Shown here: piece by piece, positions 15,833-23,647 of the stretch
How the letters are laid out: each line of letters starts with the position of its first letter
Numbering within the stretch: the first letter of the stretch is position 1
Assembly (NCBI RefSeq): GCF_900104255.1
Contig: NZ_FNKZ01000003.1
Coordinates: 124,001-188,000, forward strand
Direction: 5' to 3'
DNA from: Pseudoxanthomonas sp. CF385
GTDB lineage: Bacteria; Pseudomonadota; Gammaproteobacteria; Xanthomonadales; Xanthomonadaceae
Length of the DNA stretch: 64,000 nucleotides
The notes under the pieces: generated by a model
Told to the model about the DNA's origin: nothing
Database searches by the model: none
Seen by the model: only the letters and a program-made list of their open reading frames with translations
Made by a program: the position numbers and the translations under genes

Positions 15833-16382
15833 GAACGCCACCCGCGCGCTCGCATCGGCGCTGCTGGCCGCGAGCGCGACGCTTCAGGCGCAGGTCGTCG
15901 TACCGGCACCTCCTGCCTCGCCCTCGCCGGCGCAGGCGACGGATACGCTGGTGGACGCCCTGACCTGCCGCACCTCGGCCGGCGACATCGCCGGCTTGCT
16001 GACACGGCTGCGACGCGAGCGTCCTGCCGAGTTCGTGCAGACCGAGCGCCAGTACGCCGCACCGAACATGGATCTCTACCGGCTCGACGAGCCGGTTCCC
16101 GCCTGGGGCAACGAGGGCGACGCCATCGTCGTCACCGACAACCGCGTGCTGTTGCTGGTCGACGCGCCGATCGACACCGCCAGCGCGCGCCTGGAGCAAT
16201 CGCTGACGGACAGCCGCGATACGCCGCTGTCGGGCGCGCTCGACGACCTGCACGCACTTGTCGTGTATGCGGGCGAACACCCCGGCATGCAGGAGCGCAC
16301 GCTGATCGGCTGCGAGTACCGCATGCCCGGGCTGTCGCTGCTCGCCAATCCCGACGACGCGTGGCGCACGCCCACGCCGTAG
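15816..16382 (+). CDS. Secreted/periplasmic hypothetical protein
   Basis: 188 aa. An N-terminal export signal is visible (ATRALASALLAASATLQAQ, cleavage near AQA/VV), followed by a short Pro/Ala linker and a compact domain with two Cys (LTCRTSAGD and LIGCEYRM) that could pair in the periplasm. No family is recognised. It overlaps the TPR-like gene by 17 bp. The divergent sigma-28-like promoter at 16492-16518 would produce an antisense transcript across it. Confidence 0.72.
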   Translation: MRRSNRNATRALASALLAASATLQAQVVVPAPPASPSPAQATDTLVDALTCRTSAGDIAGLLTRLRRERPAEFVQTERQYAAPNMDLYRLDEPVPAWGNEGDAIVVTDNRVLLLVDAPIDTASARLEQSLTDSRDTPLSGALDDLHALVVYAGEHPGMQERTLIGCEYRMPGLSLLANPDDAWRTPTP

Positions 16383-16469
16383 CGTTCGAACGCGCGCGGA
16401 TTCCGCGTCACGCCTCATGACCGCGTAACCGCGCACTGCGCGATGCCTTTCGCGCACCCGCATGCCGGC

Positions 16470-16487
16470 GCCCCGTGCCGCCGGGGC
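16470..16487. terminator. GC-rich hairpin after the secreted-protein gene
   Basis: GCCCCG and CGGGGC enclose a 6-nt loop, with no T run. It could end the upstream transcript, or it could be the 5' hairpin of RNA made from the minus-strand sigma-28-like promoter next to it. Weak evidence. Confidence 0.35.
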
Positions 16488-16491
16488 GGCC

Positions 16492-16518
16492 TTAACGGCC
16501 ACTCCCTCGCCTTCTTTA
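16492..16518 (-). promoter_or_regulatory. Sigma-28-type promoter directed away from fliC1
   Basis: Read on the minus strand: TAAA (16518-16515), exactly 15 bp, then GCCGTTAA (16499-16492). This fits the FliA consensus TAAA-N15-GCCGATAA in 11 of 12 positions, as well as the fliC1 promoter does. No minus-strand gene follows, so the RNA would be an antisense or small RNA running into 15816-16382. Confidence 0.6.
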
Positions 16519-16604
16519 GGGCCGCCGTCACGTTTTTCTGGTGCCGCTGAAACCTCGGTCCTGCGGGGGTTTCGGGCCTCTAACACATTTTTTCGCGCGG
16601 GCCC

Positions 16605-16631
16605 TAAAGGTTTTTTTGGCAGCGCCGTTAT
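16605..16631 (+). promoter_or_regulatory. Sigma-28 (FliA) promoter of fliC1
   Basis: TAAA (16605-16608), 15 bp, then GCCGTTAT (16624-16631). This fits the FliA consensus TAAA-N15-GCCGATAA in 10 of 12 positions, with the exact spacer. The predicted start is near 16638, giving a leader of about 85 nt to the fliC1 ATG. Flagellin genes are classic late FliA targets. Confidence 0.88.
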
Positions 16632-16724
16632 TCATTTCGCAACACGAAGACGACTAGCCCAACAAAACAAACCGGCAGCGTCTTTTCCCTTCAACGCCGT
16701 GAATCCAAATAAGAGGAGACGAAC

Positions 16725-17936
16725 ATGGCACAGGTAATCAACACGAATACGATGTCGCTCAACGCTCAGCGCAACCTGAGCACCAGCGGCGCCTCTCTGG
16801 CCACCACCATCCAGCGCCTGTCGTCGGGCCTGCGCATCAACAGCGCGAAGGACGACGCCGCCGGCCTGGCGATTTCCGAACGCTTCAGCACGCAGATCCG
16901 CGGCCTCGACGTCGCCGTCCGCAATGCGAACGACGGCATCTCGCTGGCCCAGGTCGCCGAAGGTTCGCTGACCGAGATCGGCAACAACCTGCAGCGCATC
17001 CGCGAACTGGCGGTGCAGTCCTCCAACGCCAGCAACTCCGCTTCCGACCGCGCGGCGCTGAACGCCGAGGTCAAGCAGCTGACCTCGGAAATCGACCGCG
17101 TCGCCAAGCAGGCCGACTTCAACGGCACCAAGCTGCTGGACGGCACCTTCACCAGCCAGCTGTTCCAGGTCGGCGCCAACGCCGGCCAGGCCATCGCCAT
17201 CGACAAGGTCGTCGATGCCCGCGCCCAGACCCTGGGCGGCGTGACCTTCGCCAACGTCTACGCCGGTACGGCGCTGGGCGCCGACGCGGCCACGGCCGAC
17301 ACGACGTTCTCCCAGCTGCAGGTTTCGGTCACCCCGACCGGCGGCAGCGCGAGCACCATCAACATCGGCGCCTTCGACGTGAAGGCCGGCCAGTCGATCA
17401 CGCAGGCCGCGGCCGCCGCCATCAACAACAAGCTGGGCGAGACCGGCGTGTACGCCGAGGTCAAGGCCGGCGTCATCAACCTGACCTCGGTCAAGGGCGG
17501 CCAGGAATTCGCCCTGGCCTTCGGCGGCCCGGCCGTCACCGGCGCCACCGTTGCCACCGCCGCGAACCTCGGCCTGACCGAGACCAGCACCAACGGCGGC
17601 GACCTGGCCACCACGAACAGCTTCGTCCAGGGCCTGGACATCACCACCTTCGCCGGCGCCCAGCGCGCCCTGGAAGTGGTCGACAAGGCACTGACTTCGG
17701 TCAACGGCGCGCGCGCCGACCTGGGCGCGATCCAGAACCGCTTCACCTCGGTGGTCGCCAACCTGCAGACCAGCTCGGAAAACCTGGCCGCTTCGCGTAG
17801 CCGCATCCGCGACACGGATTTCGCCAAGGAAACCGCCGAACTGACCCGCACCCAGATCCTGCAGCAGGCCGGTACGGCCATGCTGGCCCAGGCCAACCAG
17901 GCGCCGCAGAACGTACTGAGCTTGTTGCAAGGCTGA
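16725..17936 (+). CDS. fliC: Flagellin (first of three tandem copies)
   Basis: 403 aa, the filament subunit. The conserved N-terminal D0/D1 region (1-142, beginning MAQVINTNTMSLNAQRNLST, with RLSSGLRINSAKDDAAGLAI) and C-terminal D1/D0 region (about 305-403, SRIRDTDFAKETAELTRTQ) are intact. The middle (about 165-300) is surface-exposed and differs from the other two copies. It ends APQNVLSLLQG, where the others end VPQNVLSLLR. A GAGGAG ribosome site and a strong sigma-28 promoter precede it. It is secreted through the FlhA/FlhB export gate with FliS as chaperone. Confidence 0.97.
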   Translation: MAQVINTNTMSLNAQRNLSTSGASLATTIQRLSSGLRINSAKDDAAGLAISERFSTQIRGLDVAVRNANDGISLAQVAEGSLTEIGNNLQRIRELAVQSSNASNSASDRAALNAEVKQLTSEIDRVAKQADFNGTKLLDGTFTSQLFQVGANAGQAIAIDKVVDARAQTLGGVTFANVYAGTALGADAATADTTFSQLQVSVTPTGGSASTINIGAFDVKAGQSITQAAAAAINNKLGETGVYAEVKAGVINLTSVKGGQEFALAFGGPAVTGATVATAANLGLTETSTNGGDLATTNSFVQGLDITTFAGAQRALEVVDKALTSVNGARADLGAIQNRFTSVVANLQTSSENLAASRSRIRDTDFAKETAELTRTQILQQAGTAMLAQANQAPQNVLSLLQG

Positions 17937-18017
17937 ACCTAGCGTCCCCGGCGGCACGGCGGGGAATCGTTGGACAACATCATCCCCCGTGCAGAAAACG
18001 CCTAAGGAGTCGAACTC

Positions 18018-19223
18018 ATGGCACAGGTCATCAACACCAACACCATCTCGCTGAATGCCCAGCGCAATCTGAGCACCAGCGGCGCCTCGCTGGCGACCAC
18101 CATCCAGCGCCTGTCGTCGGGCCTGCGCATCAACAGCGCCAAGGACGACGCCGCCGGTCTGGCCATCTCCGAGCGCTTCTCCACCCAGATCCGCGGTCTC
18201 GACGTCGCCGTCCGCAACGCCAACGACGGCATCTCGCTGGCCCAGGTCGCCGAAGGTTCGCTGACGGAGATCGGCAACAACCTGCAGCGCATCCGTGAGC
18301 TGTCGGTGCAGTCGGCCAACGCGACGAACTCCTCGTCCGACCGCGCCGCGCTGAACGCCGAAGTCAAGCAGCTGACCTCGGAAATCGACCGCGTCGCCAA
18401 GCAGGCCGACTTCAACGGCACCAAGCTGCTCGACGGCTCGTTCACCAGCCAGCTGTTCCAGGTCGGCGCCAACGCCGGTCAGGCGATCGCCATCGACAAG
18501 GTCGTCGATGCGAAAGCCGGCTCGCTGGGCGGCGCGATGTTCGCCACCGCCACCTTCACCACGGCCACCCCGGCCGACGGCGTCACCGCCCTGAAGATCG
18601 ACGGCCTGCAGCTGACCAACGCCGACGGCGCCACGGTCACCATCGACACCGTCGATGTCGCCGCGCAGGGCACGGCCGCCGGCACCCGCGACGCCGCCGC
18701 CAAGGCGCTGGTCACGGCGATCAACGCCAAGATCGGCGAGAGCGGCGTGTACGCCGAACTCGGCGCCGCCGGCGCGGTCAGCCTGACCTCGGTCAAGGAC
18801 AGCGTGGGCACCAACGGCGCGTTCAAGGGCATCGCCATCGAGACCGGCACCTGGACCGGCGGCACCGCCCCGGCCGACGTCACCGCCAGCACCGTCGCCA
18901 CGACCAAGCAGTACGCCTCGAACCTGGACATCTCCACGTTCAAGGGCGCGCAGCAGGCGCTGGAAATCGTCGACAAGGCGCTGACCTCGGTCAACTCGGC
19001 CCGCGCCGACCTGGGTGCGGTGCAGAACCGCTTCACCTCGGTGGTCGCCAACCTGCAGACCAGCTCGGAAAACCTGGCCGCCTCGCGCAGCCGCATCCGC
19101 GACACCGACTTCGCCAAGGAAACGGCGGAACTGACCCGCACCCAGATCCTGCAGCAGGCCGGTACGGCCATGCTGGCCCAGGCCAACCAGGTGCCGCAGA
19201 ACGTGTTGTCGCTGCTCCGCTAA
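18018..19223 (+). CDS. fliC: Flagellin (second tandem copy)
   Basis: 401 aa. The N-terminal 145 residues are nearly identical to copy 1 and copy 3; the central domain (about 170-295, with ALKIDGLQLTNADGATVTID) is distinct. The C-terminus is VPQNVLSLLR. AAGGAG lies 8 nt before the ATG. The 81-bp gap from fliC1 has no recognisable sigma-28 box, so expression may come by read-through from fliC1 or from an unrecognised promoter. A direct repeat shared with fliC3 lies 38 bp after its stop. Confidence 0.97.
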   Translation: MAQVINTNTISLNAQRNLSTSGASLATTIQRLSSGLRINSAKDDAAGLAISERFSTQIRGLDVAVRNANDGISLAQVAEGSLTEIGNNLQRIRELSVQSANATNSSSDRAALNAEVKQLTSEIDRVAKQADFNGTKLLDGSFTSQLFQVGANAGQAIAIDKVVDAKAGSLGGAMFATATFTTATPADGVTALKIDGLQLTNADGATVTIDTVDVAAQGTAAGTRDAAAKALVTAINAKIGESGVYAELGAAGAVSLTSVKDSVGTNGAFKGIAIETGTWTGGTAPADVTASTVATTKQYASNLDISTFKGAQQALEIVDKALTSVNSARADLGAVQNRFTSVVANLQTSSENLAASRSRIRDTDFAKETAELTRTQILQQAGTAMLAQANQVPQNVLSLLR

Positions 19224-19260
19224 ACCGCTTCACAGGAATCGTTGCCCGACGCGGGCGTCC

Positions 19261-19288
19261 CGGACGGATTCGTCTCCCTCCGATTGGC
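19261..19288 (+). repeat. Direct repeat downstream of fliC2 (copy 1)
   Basis: 28 bp beginning CGGACGGATTCGTC. It matches 20640-20667 with one mismatch (position 23, A versus T). It lies 37 bp after the fliC2 stop and contains GACGGATTCGTC, a 4-bp hairpin with GATT in the loop. Either it is a remnant of flagellin gene duplication or a shared 3' UTR element. Confidence 0.8.
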
Positions 19289-19292
19289 GCCG

Positions 19293-19317
19293 GGATGGAT
19301 GGCCTCGCCATTCATCC
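19293..19317 (+). terminator. Stable hairpin in the fliC2-fliC3 spacer
   Basis: GGATGGATGGC (19293-19303) pairs with GCCATTCATCC (19307-19317), 11 bp with one G-U, across a 3-nt loop. No T tract follows, so it may be a weak terminator, a 3'-end stabiliser for fliC2 mRNA, or an attenuator limiting read-through into fliC3. Confidence 0.45.
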
Positions 19318-19392
19318 GCCCTCCACCGCTTTGGTGGCGGGCGCCGGGCGTTCCTTCTGCGTCTTACCCTCGTCTCTCTCCAGGTCGGCGTC

Positions 19393-20592
19393 ATGGCACA
19401 GGTCATCAACACCAACACGATCTCGCTGAACGCCCAGCGCAACCTGAGCACCAGCGGCGCCTCGCTCGCCACCACCATCCAGCGGCTCTCGTCCGGCCTG
19501 CGCATCAACAGCGCGAAGGACGATGCGGCCGGCCTGGCGATCTCCGAACGCTTCAGCACCCAGATACGCGGCCTCGATGTGGCCGTGCGCAACGCCAACG
19601 ACGGCATCTCGCTGGCCCAGGTCGCCGAAGGTTCGCTGACCGAGATCGGCAACAACCTGCAACGCATCCGCGAACTGGCCGTACAGTCGGCCAACGCCAC
19701 CAATTCCTCGTCCGACCGCGCCGCGCTGAACGCCGAGGTCAAGCAACTGACCGCCGAGATCGATCGCGTGGCCAAGCAGTCGGACTTCAACGGCACCAAG
19801 CTGCTGGATGGCACGTTCTCCAGCCAGCTGTTCCAGGTCGGCGCCAACGCCGGCCAGGCCATCGCCATCGACAAGACCGTCGACGCCAAGTCCACCGCGC
19901 TCGGCAAGGTCCAGTTCGGTTCCACCAGCGGCGTGGGCGTGGCGACCGGCACGGCCACGGCCGATGGCAAGATCACCAACATTTCGGTGACCAATCCCGC
20001 CGGCAAGACGGTCGCCATCGACGATGTCGACGTGAAGACGGGCGACACCGGCGCCCAGGTCACCGCCAAGATCATGGGCGCGATCAACGCCAAGGTCGGC
20101 GAGCACGGGATCTATGCCGAGTCCACCGGCACCACCGGTTCGTACTACACCGTCGGCGCCGCGCTCAACGACAGTGGCGCCGCGGCCGGCATCACGGTCG
20201 TGTACGGCACCAGCGGCGCCGCCGGCATCACGTCCGGCGTCGGCGTCACCGGCGGCGTGCCCGGCGCCGGCGAGGTGAAGGGGCTGTCCGATCTGGACGT
20301 CACCACATACCTCAACGCGTCGCGCGCGGTCACCATCATCGACAAGGCCCTGACCGCGGTAAACTCCGCACGGGCCGACCTCGGTGCGATCCAGAACCGC
20401 TTCACCTCGGTGGTCGGCAACCTGCAGACCAGCTCGGAAAACCTGGCCGCTTCGCGTAGCCGCATCCGCGACACGGATTTCGCCAAGGAAACCGCCGAAC
20501 TGACCCGCACCCAGATCCTGCAGCAGGCCGGCACGGCCATGCTGGCCCAGGCCAACCAGGTGCCGCAGAACGTGTTGTCCCTGCTGCGCTGA
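19393..20592 (+). CDS. fliC: Flagellin (third tandem copy)
   Basis: 399 aa with the same conserved ends as the other two and a divergent Gly-rich middle (about 170-300, including GVGVTGGVPGAGEVKGLSDL). The C-terminus is VPQNVLSLLR. The ribosome site is weak (only AGGT near 19382), unlike GAGGAG and AAGGAG before copies 1 and 2. No sigma-28 box is seen in the 169-bp spacer, so it is probably made in smaller amounts or under other conditions. It is followed by the shared direct repeat and a strong terminator. Confidence 0.96.
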   Translation: MAQVINTNTISLNAQRNLSTSGASLATTIQRLSSGLRINSAKDDAAGLAISERFSTQIRGLDVAVRNANDGISLAQVAEGSLTEIGNNLQRIRELAVQSANATNSSSDRAALNAEVKQLTAEIDRVAKQSDFNGTKLLDGTFSSQLFQVGANAGQAIAIDKTVDAKSTALGKVQFGSTSGVGVATGTATADGKITNISVTNPAGKTVAIDDVDVKTGDTGAQVTAKIMGAINAKVGEHGIYAESTGTTGSYYTVGAALNDSGAAAGITVVYGTSGAAGITSGVGVTGGVPGAGEVKGLSDLDVTTYLNASRAVTIIDKALTAVNSARADLGAIQNRFTSVVGNLQTSSENLAASRSRIRDTDFAKETAELTRTQILQQAGTAMLAQANQVPQNVLSLLR

Positions 20593-20639
20593 GGCGCGGC
20601 ACCGCAAGCCCGCAGTCACTCCTAGTTCCCTGTCGTCCA

Positions 20640-20667
20640 CGGACGGATTCGTCTCCCTCCGTTTGGC
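20640..20667 (+). repeat. Direct repeat downstream of fliC3 (copy 2)
   Basis: Second copy of the 28-bp element at 19261-19288, with one mismatch. It lies 47 bp after the fliC3 stop and 8 bp before the terminator stem. Confidence 0.8.
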
Positions 20668-20675
20668 AGTACCCC

Positions 20676-20704
20676 AACCCCTCCGGCAACGGAGGGGTTT
20701 TTTT
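20676..20704 (+). terminator. Rho-independent terminator of the flagellin genes
   Basis: AACCCCTCCG (20676-20685), loop GCAA, CGGAGGGGTT (20690-20699), then a continuous T run to 20704. This 10-bp perfect stem with a stable GNRA loop separates the flagellin genes from the sigma-54 promoter of fliD. Confidence 0.95.
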
Positions 20705-20724
20705 ATGCGCCGCAGCCGCCGGAC

Positions 20725-20740
20725 TGGCACAAACCCTGCA
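20725..20740 (+). promoter_or_regulatory. Sigma-54 promoter of the fliD operon
   Basis: TGGCACAAACCCTGCA has the invariant GG and GC dinucleotides exactly 10 bp apart, matching TGGCAC-N5-TTGCA in all but one base. The predicted start is near 20751, about 167 nt before fliD. RpoN and the activator FleQ are encoded downstream. Confidence 0.85.
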
Positions 20741-20755
20741 TCAGCCCGCATGCCT

Positions 20756-20875
20756 GCATTTCTCACCAGCGGCCGGACCCACGGCCGCGGTGGGAGACGG
20801 AGAAATGCGGGCTAAAGAACGGCGCCCGCAGGCCGTTACTGGAACTGTACGGGCGGGCCGCATGACGGCCCGCCC
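20756..20875 (+). promoter_or_regulatory. Structured 5' leader of fliD mRNA (two hairpins)
   Basis: Hairpin 1 spans 20756-20808: GCATTTCT pairs with AGAAATGC at the base, and inside it CACC-A-GCGGCCG pairs with CGGCCGC-GGTG. Hairpin 2 is GGGCGGGCCG (20851-20860) with CGGCCCGCCC (20866-20875), 10 bp with a 5-nt loop. With a start near 20751, hairpin 1 would sit at the very 5' end of the mRNA. No known riboswitch class is recognised. Confidence 0.6.
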
Positions 20876-20917
20876 GGCCACCCCTTTTGCGGAAAGGGCG
20901 CGACAGGAGAAACGGCA

Positions 20918-22282
20918 ATGGCAGATTATTCGCTCGGTTACGGCGGCATCGGTTCGGGGCTGGACATCACCGGCATGGTCGAACAGCTGGTCGCGGCCGA
21001 CCGCAAGCCGGCCGACAACCGCCTGAACCGCATCGAGACCCAGGCCAAGTTCAAACTCTCCGCGATCGGGACCGTCAGTTCCGCGTTCAGTACGCTGGAC
21101 ACCTCGCTCAAGGCGCTGAAGTCGGCGACCGCATTCGACGTGCGTACCGTCAAGTCCGGCACGGACACCGTGGTCGGCGCCAGCGTCGCCAGCGGCACGC
21201 CCAACGGCATCTACAACGTGCAAGTGGGCTCGCTGGCCACCGCCAACAAGTGGATCACCAACACGCCGGTCGCTGCAGGCACCACCTTCGGCGCCGGCCA
21301 ATTGACGCTGACGGTCGGCGGCGAGTCGCTCGCCATCGACATCGCCGAAGGCGCGACCCTGCAGGACGTGCGCAGCGCCATCAACACGGCCGCGCGCAAC
21401 AAGGGCGTGCAGGCCGCGGTGCTGACCTCCAACGACGGCCAGTACCTGTCGGTGTCTTCCGACAAGACCGGCGCCGCCAACGGCCTCACCCTCGCCTTCG
21501 CCTCCGGCGGCAGCGACCTGCAGAACCTGGTCACCAGCCTGCAGGAGCGCGTGCCGGCCGCCGATGCCGAGGTGACGATCGACGGCCTCACCGTCACCGC
21601 CAGCACCAACAAGATCACCGACGCGGTCCCGGGCCTCACCCTGGACCTGAAGACCCAGGGCACCAGCACGGTCACCGTGTCCACCGACACGGCGGCCGCC
21701 AGCAAGCTGATCCAGGACTTCGTGACGGCGTACAACACGGCCATCGGCGCCATCAACGCCACCACCAAGTACGACGCCGAAAACGACGAACCCTCGGCCC
21801 TGACCGGCGACGCGCAGATGCGCAGCGCCTCGGGCCAGTTGCGAAACCTGATGGGCAACCTGCTGGGCGACCTGGCCGCGCAGGGCCTCGATGCGAAGAC
21901 CCTGGGCCTGCAGACGAAGGGCTATCCCTCGTCCGACGGCACCCTGGTCTTCGACAGCAGCAAGTTCACCGCCGCCCTGACCGCCGACCCGGAAAAGATC
22001 CGCGCGGCGTTCACCGGCGACACGGCGTTCGCCGGCCGCCTGCAGACCGCGGTCGGCAGCTATGTCGGCACCGACGGCGCCTTCACCCTGCGCAGCAACG
22101 GCCTCAACGCGCAGATCAAGGACGTCGCCACCCAGCGCACCGCGCTGGATGCGCGCATGGAAGCCGTGGGCAACCGCTACAAGGCGCAGTTCGTCGCGCT
22201 GGACAGCATGATTTCGCAGATGAACACCACCAGCAGCGCCCTCGCCCAGCAGCTCGCTTCGCTCACCGCCCAGACCGGATAA
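20918..22282 (+). CDS. fliD: Flagellar filament capping protein FliD (HAP2)
   Basis: 454 aa. Forms the cap at the filament tip under which flagellin folds. The N-terminal motif GIGSGLDITGMVEQLVAADR (about 10-29) and the C-terminal helical region (RYKAQFVALDSMISQMNTTS, about 425-444) are typical; the middle holds the flagellin-hook type repeats. AGGAGA precedes the ATG. First gene of an operon with fliS, a FliT-like gene and a PilZ-like gene, driven by the sigma-54 promoter upstream. Confidence 0.97.
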   Translation: MADYSLGYGGIGSGLDITGMVEQLVAADRKPADNRLNRIETQAKFKLSAIGTVSSAFSTLDTSLKALKSATAFDVRTVKSGTDTVVGASVASGTPNGIYNVQVGSLATANKWITNTPVAAGTTFGAGQLTLTVGGESLAIDIAEGATLQDVRSAINTAARNKGVQAAVLTSNDGQYLSVSSDKTGAANGLTLAFASGGSDLQNLVTSLQERVPAADAEVTIDGLTVTASTNKITDAVPGLTLDLKTQGTSTVTVSTDTAAASKLIQDFVTAYNTAIGAINATTKYDAENDEPSALTGDAQMRSASGQLRNLMGNLLGDLAAQGLDAKTLGLQTKGYPSSDGTLVFDSSKFTAALTADPEKIRAAFTGDTAFAGRLQTAVGSYVGTDGAFTLRSNGLNAQIKDVATQRTALDARMEAVGNRYKAQFVALDSMISQMNTTSSALAQQLASLTAQTG

Positions 22283-22338
22283 ACCGCCGGGCCCGCGTCG
22301 GCGCTCCAGCCGGGCGCCGGGGTCCCAGGAGAAATGGA

Positions 22339-22755
22339 ATGTCACTTCAATCGTATGCCGCGCAGTACCGCAACACCGGCCTCAGCAGCGCCGTGATGGA
22401 GGCCGACCCGCATCGCCTCGTCGCATTGCTGCTGGGCGGCGCCTGCGAGCGCCTGCGCCTGGCGGAAGCCTGCGTGGAGCGCGGCGACCTGGCGCGCAAG
22501 GGCAAGGCCATCGGCGAAGTCAGCGCGATCATCGGCCACCTCAACGGCTCGCTGGACCACGAAGCCGGCGGCGAGATCGCCGGCAGCCTCTCGGCGCTGT
22601 ACGACTACGTGCAGACCCGCCTGATCGAAGCCAACCTGCACAACGACGCTTCCGCGCTGCGCGAGTCCCTGGACCTGCTGGGCGAGATCGAATCGGCCTG
22701 GAACGCGATTCCCGCCGAACAGCGCCAGGCGCCGGCCATGGCGGCCGCGCGATGA
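22339..22755 (+). CDS. fliS: Flagellin export chaperone FliS
   Basis: 138 aa helical-bundle chaperone that holds flagellin C-termini unfolded before export. The signatures are QSYAAQYRNTGLSSAVMEAD and PHRLVALLLGGACERLRLAE near the N-terminus, then ALYDYVQTRLIEANLHND. The start at 22339 lies within GGAATGTCA. Its stop overlaps the next ATG (ATGA). Confidence 0.96.
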   Translation: MSLQSYAAQYRNTGLSSAVMEADPHRLVALLLGGACERLRLAEACVERGDLARKGKAIGEVSAIIGHLNGSLDHEAGGEIAGSLSALYDYVQTRLIEANLHNDASALRESLDLLGEIESAWNAIPAEQRQAPAMAAAR

Positions 22756-23057
22756 ACGACACGCCGGCCCTCGCCGACCTGTTCGGCCAGCTGGACGCGA
22801 TGCGCGTCGCGCTGCATGCCGACGAACTGGACGGCGTGGAAGCCCTGCTCAACCGCCACGACCGCGATGTCCGTGCGTTCCTGCACGCCGACGGCGGCCG
22901 CAGCGCCGGCTACGACGCGCTGGCGACGCTGCTGCGCGCGCAACTCGAACTCCAGCAGGACATGCAGGCCGCGCGCGAGCAGGCGCGCATCCGCATGCAG
23001 TCGACGCAACGCGCGGACCGCGCCGCACGCGCGTACCTTTCCGTCGTCGGAGGCTAG
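22752..23057 (+). CDS. Small helical protein, FliT-like flagellar chaperone candidate
   Basis: 101 aa, all-helical by composition (LADLFGQLDAMRVALHADEL, QLELQQDMQAAREQARIR). Position and size match FliT, the FliD export chaperone that normally follows fliS, but sequence similarity is too low for a firm name. It overlaps the fliS stop by 4 bp and ends 2 bp before the PilZ-like gene. Confidence 0.68.
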   Translation: MNDTPALADLFGQLDAMRVALHADELDGVEALLNRHDRDVRAFLHADGGRSAGYDALATLLRAQLELQQDMQAAREQARIRMQSTQRADRAARAYLSVVGG

Positions 23058-23059
23058 CC

Positions 23060-23647
23060 GTGGCTGCGCCCGTCGTCCTGGTGGAGCATCCGGCCGAACA
23101 CGCGCTGTTCGACGGTGCGCTGACCTGCGACGTCGTGCTGCCCGTCCGTTTCACCCTCGGCGCGCGCCCGGTGATGCAGGGTCCGGCCGAAGCCCTGTTG
23201 CAGGGGCTTGCCGTGGCCGAGGATGTGCGCGGCGACGACCCGGACGACCGCAAGGAAGCCACCCCCAGCCAGCAACGCATCGAAGCCAAGCTCGACCTCG
23301 TGCTGTCGCTGCTCGGACGCCTCGCGCGCCGCCAGGACGACATGCTGCCGGTCACCTCGCTGCGCTGGTCGCACCGCGGGCTGCGGCTGGATATCGCGTC
23401 GCCGCTCGGTGCCGACACCGGCGCCGACGGCGTGGTGACCCTGCAACCGGCGACCTGGTTGAGCGACCACATCGAACTCCCCGCGCGCGTGCTTGCGCAG
23501 GTCGAAGGCCTGAACACGCATCACCTGTGGCTGCAGTTCGAAGGGTTGGGTGCTGGCCTGGCCGAAGCCATGGACCGTCACCTGTTCCGGCTGCACCGCC
23601 GGCAGGTCGCCGAAGCGCGGCAGTCGCACCTGTCCCCCCGCAGGTAA
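23060..23647 (+). CDS. Atypical PilZ-domain protein
   Basis: 195 aa from a GTG start. A helical N-terminal part with LDLVLSLLGRLARRQDDMLP precedes a beta-rich C-terminal domain (VTSLRWSHRGLRLDIASPLG) that resembles PilZ. The RxxxR and D/NxSxxG cyclic-di-GMP ligands are not clearly conserved (SHRG in place of xSxxG), so nucleotide binding is uncertain. Xanthomonad flagellar clusters commonly carry a PilZ gene at this place, probably coupling second messenger to motility. Last gene of the fliD operon. Confidence 0.66.
   Translation: MAAPVVLVEHPAEHALFDGALTCDVVLPVRFTLGARPVMQGPAEALLQGLAVAEDVRGDDPDDRKEATPSQQRIEAKLDLVLSLLGRLARRQDDMLPVTSLRWSHRGLRLDIASPLGADTGADGVVTLQPATWLSDHIELPARVLAQVEGLNTHHLWLQFEGLGAGLAEAMDRHLFRLHRRQVAEARQSHLSPRR

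Noticed and set aside
15771..16586. Minus-strand frame downstream of the divergent sigma-28 promoter as its gene
   Set aside because: It starts upstream of the predicted RNA start, has no ribosome site or domain, and mirrors the real plus-strand gene; the RNA is more likely non-coding.
19222..19255. TAAA at 19222 as the -35 of a fliC3 sigma-28 promoter
   Set aside because: Nothing resembling GCCGATAA lies 15 bp downstream.
16725..20592. Flagellin repeats as a mobile or CRISPR-like array
   Set aside because: The repeated blocks are the coding D0/D1 ends of three paralogous flagellin genes.
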